A stretch of DNA of 19,705 nucleotides, from contig JBMNRY010000031.1 in NCBI GenBank assembly GCA_050944915.1, positions 1 to 19,705 on the forward strand. The letters are read 5' to 3'. The notes below the pieces were generated by a model. That model was not told the DNA's origin. It saw nothing but the letters and a program-made list of their open reading frames with translations, and ran no database searches. Positions within the stretch are counted from its first letter, which is position 1; the number at the start of each line of letters is the position of its first letter. Shown piece by piece: positions 13,514 to 19,705 of this stretch. This DNA is from JBMNRY01 sp050944915 (lineage in GTDB: Bacteria; Bacillota; Limnochordia; JAAZLZ01). The position numbers and the translations under genes are program-made.

Positions 13514-14779
13514 ATGTTAACACAGGGGTGTATTAAAAAAATCATCGCCTTGTTGGTTAGTGTCCTCATGCTGGCGTTGGTGGTCAGTCCTGTCTTAGCC
13601 GATGTACCGACAGTTAAAATCGGCTTCTATGGCTCTATTAGCGGTGTGAACGCCGAATCGGGTCGCCAGGGTATCTTGGCCGTCAAAGCTGTTGAAAAGT
13701 ATGTTAACGAACGGGGCGGCATTAAGTCCTTAGGTGGTGCCAAACTGGAGACCATTATGATCGACTCCACCAGTGATGTGGCCCAGGGGATTCTGCCCTT
13801 AGAACGGGCTTTGGCTTCGGGAGAAATCGTGGCCATCGTCGGTTCTAGCCAGTCGGCCTTTGCCTTGGCTTCCCTGCCCATCTTGGAAAAGTATCAGGTT
13901 CCGGCGGTAACCGGTTCTGCTGCCAACGGCACCATTACCCAGCAGGGTTGTAACTTCATCTTCCAACCGGCGGCTATTGCTTCCGAATTTAGTAGAATGC
14001 AAATGAAGTTCCTCGAGTATGTAGCGGAACTGATGGGCAAAGACATCAAAGATCTACGGGCCGGAATCGTTTATGAAAACTCCGCCTGGGGTGAAGATAA
14101 TGCTCGGGCCCAAAGAAGGGACCTGCAGGAATTAGGCGTGACCATCGCCGTCGATGAAAACTATGCCGCTGGCGCCCTAACCGATGCCAGCCCCATCGTG
14201 ACCAAGCTACGCAACGCCAGGGTGGACGTTTTGTTCCCCAGCTGCTACGCCAACGATGCTAAACTCATCATGACCGCGATGAACGCCATGCGTTATAAGC
14301 CTTTGATTATCGCCGGCGGTTCGGCCTTTACCTGGCCTTCCCTCCTCAAAGACTTAGGCGATGACGTCAACGGCATCCTCTCCGCCGACGGTTGGGTATG
14401 GGATTGCCGCACCACTTTGGAAAATCCCGAGTTCACCAAGATCCGTGAAGAATACGAACGGGAGAACGGTGAGTTCATCCCCGGTCAAGGTGGACCGACC
14501 ATTGTTAGCTACATGCTCATCGTGGAAGCCTTGGAAAGGGCCGGCGTAGCCGATCCCATCGCCATTCGGGACGAACTGCGCAAAGCCAATGCTAAAGACA
14601 GCATCTGGTTCCGGTCTCTCAACGACGGTCGGGGCTACTTTGATGAAAATGGCTTCAATCCCAACGGAGTGCCCATTATCCTCCAATGGCAGGGTAATAA
14701 GCCCCGGTGTGTATTCCCCCTCGACGCTGCTTCCAGCAAACTGATCAACCCCTTGACCCTCGAACCCTTTGAACAATAA
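13514..14779 (+). CDS. Branched-chain amino-acid type ABC transporter, substrate-binding protein
   Basis: Protein of 421 residues of the LivK/HAAT binding-protein family (type I periplasmic fold). It begins with a signal peptide: MLTQGCIKK, a hydrophobic core (IIALLVSVLMLALVVSPV) and a probable cut after VLA; there is no lipobox, unusual for a Gram-positive binding protein, which is normally a lipoprotein, and compatible with a soluble periplasmic form. The mature start 'VKIGFYGSISGVNAESGRQGILAVK' matches the LivK opening, and 'VGSSQSAFALASLPILEKYQVPAVTGSAANG' is the ligand hinge region. ATG 13514 has AAGGAG seven bases upstream. The ligand is unknown: HAAT systems also carry urea, amides, and aromatic or carboxylic acids. 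It is followed by a long intercistronic hairpin and then the permeases. Confidence 0.92.
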   Translation: MLTQGCIKKIIALLVSVLMLALVVSPVLADVPTVKIGFYGSISGVNAESGRQGILAVKAVEKYVNERGGIKSLGGAKLETIMIDSTSDVAQGILPLERALASGEIVAIVGSSQSAFALASLPILEKYQVPAVTGSAANGTITQQGCNFIFQPAAIASEFSRMQMKFLEYVAELMGKDIKDLRAGIVYENSAWGEDNARAQRRDLQELGVTIAVDENYAAGALTDASPIVTKLRNARVDVLFPSCYANDAKLIMTAMNAMRYKPLIIAGGSAFTWPSLLKDLGDDVNGILSADGWVWDCRTTLENPEFTKIREEYERENGEFIPGQGGPTIVSYMLIVEALERAGVADPIAIRDELRKANAKDSIWFRSLNDGRGYFDENGFNPNGVPIILQWQGNKPRCVFPLDAASSKLINPLTLEPFEQ

Positions 14780-14812
14780 GTCTAGGGTGATTTTCCAGGG
14801 GAAATAAGTCTT

Positions 14813-14860
14813 AATGAAGCTGTGGGGAATAGCGTCGGCGCCGTTCTTCACAGCTTCATT
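14813..14860 (+). other. Intercistronic hairpin between binding protein and permease genes
   Basis: AATGAAGCTGTG (14813-14824) pairs perfectly over 12 bases with CACAGCTTCATT (14849-14860). G-U-containing pairs can extend it inward to about 18. Only TTT follows the stem, so it is not a full terminator. Such a structure between a binding-protein gene and its permeases commonly lowers downstream expression or stabilises the upstream mRNA, giving excess binding protein. Confidence 0.7.
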
Positions 14861-14901
14861 TAAAAGGACTCTCCCCAACGACGACAGGAGGAGGTTTTAG
14901 G

Positions 14902-15783
14902 ATGGGTCAAACCATAGTCAACGGACTACTCATCGGTGGTGTATACGCCCTCGTCACCGTGGGGATTTCTTTGATCCACGGAGTCATGAAAATCGTTAAC
15001 TTCGCACAAGGTGATTTCTTAGCGGTCGGTATGTATGTATCCCTGATCTTTTTTGCTACCCTTCCGTCCGGTGCCCTCCCCTATTGGTTGTTGCTACCGG
15101 TGGCTTTAATCATGTTCCTATTGGGAGCGGCGGTTTTTAAGTTAACTGTAACCAGAGTTGTCGGAAAGGGCGACAGCAATTATATTCTTTTGACCTTAGG
15201 CCTGTCTTATCTGATTCAAAACCTGCTTCAACTGATTTTCGGGCCTGATTATCATAGCTTGAATATCCCGAATTACTTTCGGTATGGTTCCTTTGGGTTG
15301 TTCGATGATAACATTATTTTGATGTACCCCCGGTTAGTTGCCTTCATTGGGGCTTTAATTTTTGTCCTGCTGGTCAATTATTTCATCAATAGTACCGATC
15401 TCGGTCGGGCCATGCGGGCCACCTCCGAAAGTTCCATCATCGCTGCCACCCTCGGTATCGATACCGAACGGGTCTTCACCATTGCCTTCGCTTTGGGCAT
15501 TTTGTTTGCTGGTTTAGCAGGATTGCTACTAACCCCCATGTTTTTGATTTCCCCCCAGATCGGCACGACCTTTTCCACCGTGGCCATGTCGGCCATGGTC
15601 CTTGGGGGACTGGGCAACCTCAAAGGGGCTATGTTAGGTGGTTTATTAATCGGGTTAGTAGAATCGTTAACTAGCAATTATTTAAGTATGGATCTTGCAC
15701 CGGTGACCATCAACGCCGTATTGATGCTGGTTCTTATCTTTAGACCTTACGGTATCTTTGGAGAAGGTGGGCGAAAGGCATGA
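14902..15783 (+). CDS. Branched-chain amino-acid type ABC transporter permease (LivH family)
   Basis: Protein of 293 residues with about eight hydrophobic segments, an integral inner-membrane subunit. The LivH opening 'GQTIVNGLLIGGVYALVTVGISLIHGVMKIVNFAQGDF' is present, as is the cytoplasmic coupling region 'STDLGRAMRATSESSIIAATLGID' that docks on the ATPases, and the later 'MSAMVLGGLGNLKGAMLGGLLIGLVES'. The start is ATG 14902, seven bases after AGGAGG. The stop overlaps the next gene's start in an ATGA arrangement, so translation is coupled to the second permease. Specificity comes from the binding protein, so no substrate is proposed here. Confidence 0.93.
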   Translation: MGQTIVNGLLIGGVYALVTVGISLIHGVMKIVNFAQGDFLAVGMYVSLIFFATLPSGALPYWLLLPVALIMFLLGAAVFKLTVTRVVGKGDSNYILLTLGLSYLIQNLLQLIFGPDYHSLNIPNYFRYGSFGLFDDNIILMYPRLVAFIGALIFVLLVNYFINSTDLGRAMRATSESSIIAATLGIDTERVFTIAFALGILFAGLAGLLLTPMFLISPQIGTTFSTVAMSAMVLGGLGNLKGAMLGGLLIGLVESLTSNYLSMDLAPVTINAVLMLVLIFRPYGIFGEGGRKA

Positions 15784-16802
15784 CAAAATCCAATTCTATT
15801 TTCGACTATCTAAAGGAGAATTTAGCGGTCTTTGTGTTCATCGGTCTTTGTTTGGTTTTCCCCCTCCTTAGACCATCGGATTACATCATGCGGGTGATGG
15901 TAGAAGTCTTCTTCTTTGGGGCCCTGGGCACCGCATGGAATATCTTAGGTGGTTTTGGCCAACAGATTTCCTGGGCTTCGGCATCCTTTTTCGCCACTGG
16001 AGCCTATACCAGTATGCTCATGTACTTGCGGTTGGGGGGCGTGTCCCCTTGGATTAGCATATGGGTCGGCATGGCCTTGGCGGTCTTGTTGGCAATCATC
16101 ATCGGTATTCCCTGTTTTCGGTTGCGGGGAGTCTATTTTGCCATCGCCACCATCGCCTGTGCCTCCATTGTGCGCCAGCTTTTATTATACTTCCGGGGAT
16201 TTACCGGTGGCTCCCTGGGCTTGGCCTTCCAGGTCAGGACGCAAGAAAGCTTTGTTGACTTGTTTTTCGTTTCCGATGTGCCCTATTACTACATCACCCT
16301 GTTCTGGATGCTGATTACCGTTGGTGTCACCATCGGGATTAACCGCTCTCGCCTGGGCTATTATCTCAAAGCTATCCGTGAAGATGACATTGCCGCGGAA
16401 TCCCTCGGCATCCGTGCCCACCGGATGAAATTGCTGGCCTTCATCATCAGCTCCATGTTGATGGCGGCTACGGGTACCTTTTATGCCTTTAAGGTCGGTT
16501 ATATCGATCCGTTCCTTGTAGCATCCCACGATATGTCGGTGCGGATTGGTATTACCGCCATCTTAGGAGGCATGGGGACTATTTGGGGTCCTGTGTTAGG
16601 TGCCTTCGTTGCCGTTCCCCTCTTGGAACTCTCCAACTATTTCCTCAGCGATTTCGGCGGCGGTGGTGCCGGCTACGCCATGTACGGACTTCTCATTGTC
16701 CTGGTTGTTTTGTATCGACCTAATGGGTTGATTTCCCTTCTTAATGATTTGCCAGTGCGGTTGGGCAAAAAGGGAAGGCCAACCCAAACCCTGGGGAATT
16801 AA
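15780..16802 (+). CDS. Branched-chain amino-acid type ABC transporter permease (LivM family)
   Basis: Protein of 340 residues, the partner of the LivH-type subunit in the membrane heterodimer. Hydrophobic segments cover most of the chain. Family landmarks are 'GTAWNILGGFGQQISWASASFFATGAYTSM', 'IGIPCFRLRGVYFAIATIACASIVRQLL', the ATPase-docking loop 'SRLGYYLKAIREDDIAAESLGI', and 'ITAILGGMGTIWGPVLGAFV'. It overlaps the LivH gene by four bases (ATGA at 15780-15783). The C-terminal tail after 'LYRPNGLISLL' is short, polar and basic. Sixty bases separate it from the ATPase gene. Confidence 0.93.
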   Translation: MTKSNSIFDYLKENLAVFVFIGLCLVFPLLRPSDYIMRVMVEVFFFGALGTAWNILGGFGQQISWASASFFATGAYTSMLMYLRLGGVSPWISIWVGMALAVLLAIIIGIPCFRLRGVYFAIATIACASIVRQLLLYFRGFTGGSLGLAFQVRTQESFVDLFFVSDVPYYYITLFWMLITVGVTIGINRSRLGYYLKAIREDDIAAESLGIRAHRMKLLAFIISSMLMAATGTFYAFKVGYIDPFLVASHDMSVRIGITAILGGMGTIWGPVLGAFVAVPLLELSNYFLSDFGGGGAGYAMYGLLIVLVVLYRPNGLISLLNDLPVRLGKKGRPTQTLGN

Positions 16803-16861
16803 GTGAAGTCTATCTTCCTGAAAAACTGGGGAAAAGTCCATACGGCTAGAGAGGGATTGAG

Positions 16862-17596
16862 ATGAAAAAACTACTCCAATTGGTCAACTTGAACAAGTCC
16901 TTTGGCGGTGTTCATGCCGTCAATGAATTGAGTTTCGATGTCTACGAAGGGGAGATCTTGGGATTGATTGGGCCTAACGGTTCCGGTAAATCCACCTGTG
17001 TCAATTTGATTTCCGGGGTTTATGCCCAAGATAGCGGTGAGATCATTTACGAGGACAGGAAGCTGTATAGACAATCCATTCCCGATCGGGCCTTTTTGGG
17101 TATTGGACGGACTTTCCAATCGCCCAAACCCTTCACCAATTTGACCGTCTGGGATAGCGTCTATACCATCGCTTTGCTGTACAACAAAACCATGCGGGAA
17201 GCCGCGGAAAAGACGGAGGAGATCTTGGAGTTCACCGGTTTCTCGGGACTGAAAGATCTCACCTGTAGTAAATTGTCTTTGGAAAAACGGAAATGGCTGG
17301 ATATGGCCCGAGTATTAGCTATCAACCCCAAGCTACTCATGCTCGACGAGTGTTTAGCTGGCTTGACACCTAGTGAGATGGAAGACAGCCTAGAATTGGT
17401 CAAAAGGATCAACGCCTCTGGGGTGACCATCTTATTCATTGAACACGTCATGTCCGCGGTCACCAACCTTTGTACCCGGGTGGTAGTGCTTAACGAAGGT
17501 TCCCTCCTTTCCGAAGGCCATCCCGAGGAGGTTATGCGGGACGAAGCGGTGATCAAAGCATACCTTGGGGAGGATTATAAAAATGTTGAAAATTGA
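16862..17596 (+). CDS. ABC transporter ATP-binding protein (LivG family)
   Basis: Protein of 244 residues, a cytoplasmic nucleotide-binding subunit. Walker A is GPNGSGKST, Walker B LLMLDE and the H-loop IEHVM. The ABC signature is unusual: LSLEKRKWLDMAR, with Glu in place of the usual fourth-position Gly and no Gln, where most LivG proteins have LPYGEQ-like sequences. I recall a LivG subgroup with relaxed 'LxLAxRKRLE' signatures, which this probably joins, so it is likely functional. The sequence after Walker B, CLAGLTPSEMEDSLELV, also fits LivG. Its end overlaps the next ATPase gene by 14 bases, so the two are translationally coupled and probably work as a heterodimer. Confidence 0.92.
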   Translation: MKKLLQLVNLNKSFGGVHAVNELSFDVYEGEILGLIGPNGSGKSTCVNLISGVYAQDSGEIIYEDRKLYRQSIPDRAFLGIGRTFQSPKPFTNLTVWDSVYTIALLYNKTMREAAEKTEEILEFTGFSGLKDLTCSKLSLEKRKWLDMARVLAINPKLLMLDECLAGLTPSEMEDSLELVKRINASGVTILFIEHVMSAVTNLCTRVVVLNEGSLLSEGHPEEVMRDEAVIKAYLGEDYKNVEN

Positions 17597-18290
17597 GGGC
17601 GTAGCGGCCGGTTACGATGATTTAAAGGTGCTGTTCGACATAAATCTCGAGGTCAACGAAGGAGAAGTCGTGGCCTTAGTCGGTTCCAACGGGGCTGGTA
17701 AAACCACCCTTTTGCGGGTTATCTCCGGTATTGTCCCCGTTACCGAAGGGGCCGTTCGGTGGTTTGGGGAGGATATCGCCAAGTCTCCAGCTTTCCACCG
17801 GGCGGAAATGGGTATCGCCCATATCATGCAGGACCGGGGCATCCTGGCTACCCTCTCGGTGGAAGAAAACCTTATCCTCGGAGCTTATACAAAACGGACC
17901 AGGGATAAAAGGGAGGAATTGATGGAGAAGGTTTTTCAAATCTTCCCCATCCTTAAAGAACGGGCCAAGATGGCTGCCGGTACCCTCAGCGGCGGTCAAC
18001 AGCAGATGCTGGCTATTGGCCGGGCTTTGATGATGGACCCCCAACTGTTAATTCTCGATGAGCCTTCCTTAGGTTTGGCCCCCATCATCGTCGATGAGAT
18101 CTTCCATATCTTAGCTACTTTGAAGGAACAGGGAACTTCCATGTTGGTCATTGAACAGAATTTGGTCAAGGCCCTACAGGTTGCCGACAGGGGTTATGTG
18201 TTGGAAACGGGGCGCATTGTCCTCCAAGGTTCCAGCCACGAAATTTTAGTCAATCCCGAGGTAAAAAGGGCCTATCTCGGTATCGCCTAA
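17583..18290 (+). CDS. ABC transporter ATP-binding protein (LivF family)
   Basis: Protein of 235 residues, the second nucleotide-binding subunit. It has canonical motifs: Walker A GSNGAGKTT, signature LSGGQQQMLAIGRAL, Walker B LLILDEPSLGLAP and H-loop IEQN. The Q-loop side reads IMQDRGILATLSVEENL, where many LivF proteins have VPEGR. ATG 17583 is preferred since GGGGAGG lies about nine bases upstream and the resulting MLKIEGVAAGY is the usual LivF start; it overlaps the LivG-type gene by 14 bases. With the partner's unusual signature, this subunit probably supplies the complete one. No terminator follows, and the oxidoreductase gene starts 48 bases on. Confidence 0.93.
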   Translation: MLKIEGVAAGYDDLKVLFDINLEVNEGEVVALVGSNGAGKTTLLRVISGIVPVTEGAVRWFGEDIAKSPAFHRAEMGIAHIMQDRGILATLSVEENLILGAYTKRTRDKREELMEKVFQIFPILKERAKMAAGTLSGGQQQMLAIGRALMMDPQLLILDEPSLGLAPIIVDEIFHILATLKEQGTSMLVIEQNLVKALQVADRGYVLETGRIVLQGSSHEILVNPEVKRAYLGIA

Positions 18291-18338
18291 AGCTTTTCAT
18301 CAATAAACAAGTAGCTCACTAAGGGGGGCGGTTCATCA

Positions 18339-19634
18339 ATGTTAGGTCTTAATACAAAGTTGGCCCGACTCCAGGAGGAGGGCCGCCCCATCAAAATCGG
18401 CCTTGTGGGGGCCGGTCAGATGGGTCGGGGTATGATCAGTCAATTGATGTACATTAAAGGCATGGAAGTAGCCGTTATCGCTGATCTAGACCTTGAAAGG
18501 GCCATCGATGCTTGCCAAATCGCCGGGATGACGGAAGATGATTACAAAATCGTAGCTACCCTGGACGAGGCTAATGATTGTGGTCTAAAGGGTAAGCTGG
18601 CCATCACCGAAGATGCCCAGATAGCTATTGAAGCCCACCAGGTCGATGTGGTGGTGGATGCTACGGGGGTGCCCGATGTGGGGGCCCGGGTGGCCTATGA
18701 AAGTATTATGCACGGGAAACACATCGTTTTGCTTACCGTGGAAACCGATGTGGTCGTCGGACCTTTCTTGAGTCGATTGGCCGCTAGGGCGGGGGTGGTT
18801 TATACAGGGACGGCGGGGGACGAGCCTGGGTCATTGAAGGAATTATATGATTTTGCTACTGCCTCCGGTTATGAGGTGCGCTCCCTGGGCAAAGGGCCTA
18901 ACAACCTGCTGGAATTGGATTGTACCCCCGATACCGTTTATGAGGAAGCCGTCAGGAGGAAGATGAATCCCCGGATGCTTTGTTCCTTTAAGGATAATAC
19001 CAAGACAATGATCGAGCTCACGGCTATTTCCAATGCCACCGGTCTCATTCCCGATGTTCCCGGTTGCCATGGTGGTTCTGCTACTCCCGAGACCATAACG
19101 GACTTGCTAAGCCTTAAAGAAGAAGGCGGGATTCTAAATAGGTATGGTGTAGTGGAGTATGTCCACGGGATGGCTCCTGGAGTATTCTTGACTTTTAGTA
19201 CTCCTAGTCCCGAGGTACGGGCAGAGCTAAAGTATTTGCAAATGGGCGATGGTCCCAACTATTTGTTGTATCGGCCTTATCATCTGTGTAGTCTAGAAAC
19301 TCCTTTATCCATCGCCAAAGCAGCTATCGATCATCTTCCCACCATCATTCCCGCGGCGGGAATGGTCTCCGAGACGATGGCGGTAGCCAAAACCGATTTG
19401 CAGGCTGGTTCCTATTTGGACGGGATCGGCGGTTTTACCGTCCGGGGTTTAATCGATACCTATGAGAGGGCTAAGGAACAAAACGCTGTGCCCCTAGGGC
19501 TGATCACCTCCCAGACCAAGCTTAAACGGGATGTGCAAAAGGGGCAGATCCTCAGCTATGATGATGTGGAGCTAGATGAGCAAGCCTTTATCGTCCAACT
19601 GAGACGACTCCAGGATACCCTTGGAGTTCGATAA
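18339..19634 (+). CDS. DRL-family NAD(P)-dependent oxidoreductase with C-terminal SAF domain (COG4091, 'predicted homoserine dehydrogenase')
   Basis: Protein of 431 residues. The N-terminal Rossmann motif is GLVGAGQMGRG (residues 21-31), followed by a homoserine-dehydrogenase-like half ('VVVDATGVPDVGARVAYESIMHGKHIVLLTVETDVVVGP'), a middle catalytic part with conserved Lys/Glu/Asn-rich stretches ('SFKDNTKTMIEL', 'PGCHGG'), and a C-terminal SAF domain ('LKRDVQKGQILSYDDV'), as in antifreeze-like and altronate dehydratase modules. The family includes Brucella DRL, a reductoisomerase that makes methylerythritol phosphate, and, as I recall, sugar-acid oxidoisomerases, so it may rearrange and reduce or oxidise a hydroxy-acid or sugar rather than act on homoserine. 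ATG 18339 has AAGGGGGG ten bases upstream. It directly follows the importer genes with no terminator, which suggests it acts on the imported compound. Confidence 0.85.
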   Translation: MLGLNTKLARLQEEGRPIKIGLVGAGQMGRGMISQLMYIKGMEVAVIADLDLERAIDACQIAGMTEDDYKIVATLDEANDCGLKGKLAITEDAQIAIEAHQVDVVVDATGVPDVGARVAYESIMHGKHIVLLTVETDVVVGPFLSRLAARAGVVYTGTAGDEPGSLKELYDFATASGYEVRSLGKGPNNLLELDCTPDTVYEEAVRRKMNPRMLCSFKDNTKTMIELTAISNATGLIPDVPGCHGGSATPETITDLLSLKEEGGILNRYGVVEYVHGMAPGVFLTFSTPSPEVRAELKYLQMGDGPNYLLYRPYHLCSLETPLSIAKAAIDHLPTIIPAAGMVSETMAVAKTDLQAGSYLDGIGGFTVRGLIDTYERAKEQNAVPLGLITSQTKLKRDVQKGQILSYDDVELDEQAFIVQLRRLQDTLGVR

Positions 19635-19698
19635 AGGATGTGGCTAGGTAGGCCTCGAAATCCTAGGGCAAGAGTCTCTCTATCTAGGAGGTGTTGGA

Positions 19699-19705
19699 TT
19701 GAAGG
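19699..19705 (+). CDS. Start of a further gene, cut by the right edge
   Basis: AGGAGG (19686-19691) stands seven bases before a TTG at 19699 that continues as AAG G to the window end. The GTG and TTG just before it run into TGA within a few codons. TTG starts are common in this window, so the next gene of this operon probably begins here. Product unknown. Confidence 0.35.

Noticed and set aside
14354..14878. Minus-strand open frame of 174 codons opposite the binding-protein gene
   Set aside because: Antisense shadow of a well-supported coding sequence, without domain features.
18297..18340. Direct repeat TTCATCAAT at 18297 and 18332
   Set aside because: Only nine bases and two copies, one overlapping a start codon; likely chance.

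Overview
The window reads as a chromosomal segment of an anaerobic, moderate-GC member of the Bacillota. The reasons are strong purine-rich Shine-Dalgarno (SD) sequences in front of nearly every gene, frequent TTG and GTG starts, a DegV/FakB lipid-binding protein, a DUF1858-hemerythrin protein, a clostridial-type enoate reductase, and simple hairpin terminators. A small secreted protein that looks like a beta-barrel and ends in phenylalanine (2984-3460) hints at an outer membrane, so a diderm Bacillota lineage such as Limnochordia is possible. This is inference only. No rRNA, tRNA, CRISPR array, insertion sequence or phage gene was seen.

Layout. (1) 1-2858, + strand: the end of a cyclic amidohydrolase (dihydroorotase/hydantoinase type), an NAD-dependent epimerase, a RidA-family deaminase and a second atypical SDR epimerase. 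This looks like a catabolic or salvage cluster that runs in from the left. (2) 2984-3460: the putative envelope protein, closed by a bidirectional terminator. (3) 3548-10720: a redox and stress block. It holds selO (-), degV (+), a two-gene unit of a ferredoxin-less iron-sulfur protein plus a DUF1858-hemerythrin protein (+), a flavin/Fe-S enoate reductase followed by a 64-residue basic protein (-), and a DpsA-like ferritin (+). The iron-sulfur/hemerythrin unit has a Crp/FNR-type palindrome centred about 41.5 bases before the predicted transcription start, the class II activator position. (4) 10932-13035: a sugar-phosphate isomerase/epimerase-like TIM barrel and an N-acetylglucosamine-6-phosphate deacetylase. 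(5) 13036-13513: a 478-base non-coding region with several hairpins and a possible structured leader. (6) 13514-19634: a complete branched-chain amino-acid (HAAT) type ABC importer (binding protein, two permeases, two ATPases), followed by a DRL/homoserine-dehydrogenase-like oxidoreductase with a C-terminal SAF domain. Another gene probably starts at the right edge.

How the genes may work together: the importer and the DRL-type dehydrogenase are closely spaced on one strand and probably handle one small polar substrate. The isomerase and deacetylase upstream suggest carbohydrate use. The middle block combines Fe-S/NO repair (hemerythrin), iron storage (Dps), redox-sensitive AMPylation (SelO) and flavin-dependent reduction, as expected for an anaerobe coping with oxygen or nitric oxide.

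The best candidates for something new are the structured leader at 13341-13512, the Crp/FNR-regulated pair at 6215-7574, the outer-membrane-like protein, and the small basic protein at 7605-7799. Many start codons here are set by SD spacing, because an upstream in-frame ATG or GTG often overlaps or abuts the SD.
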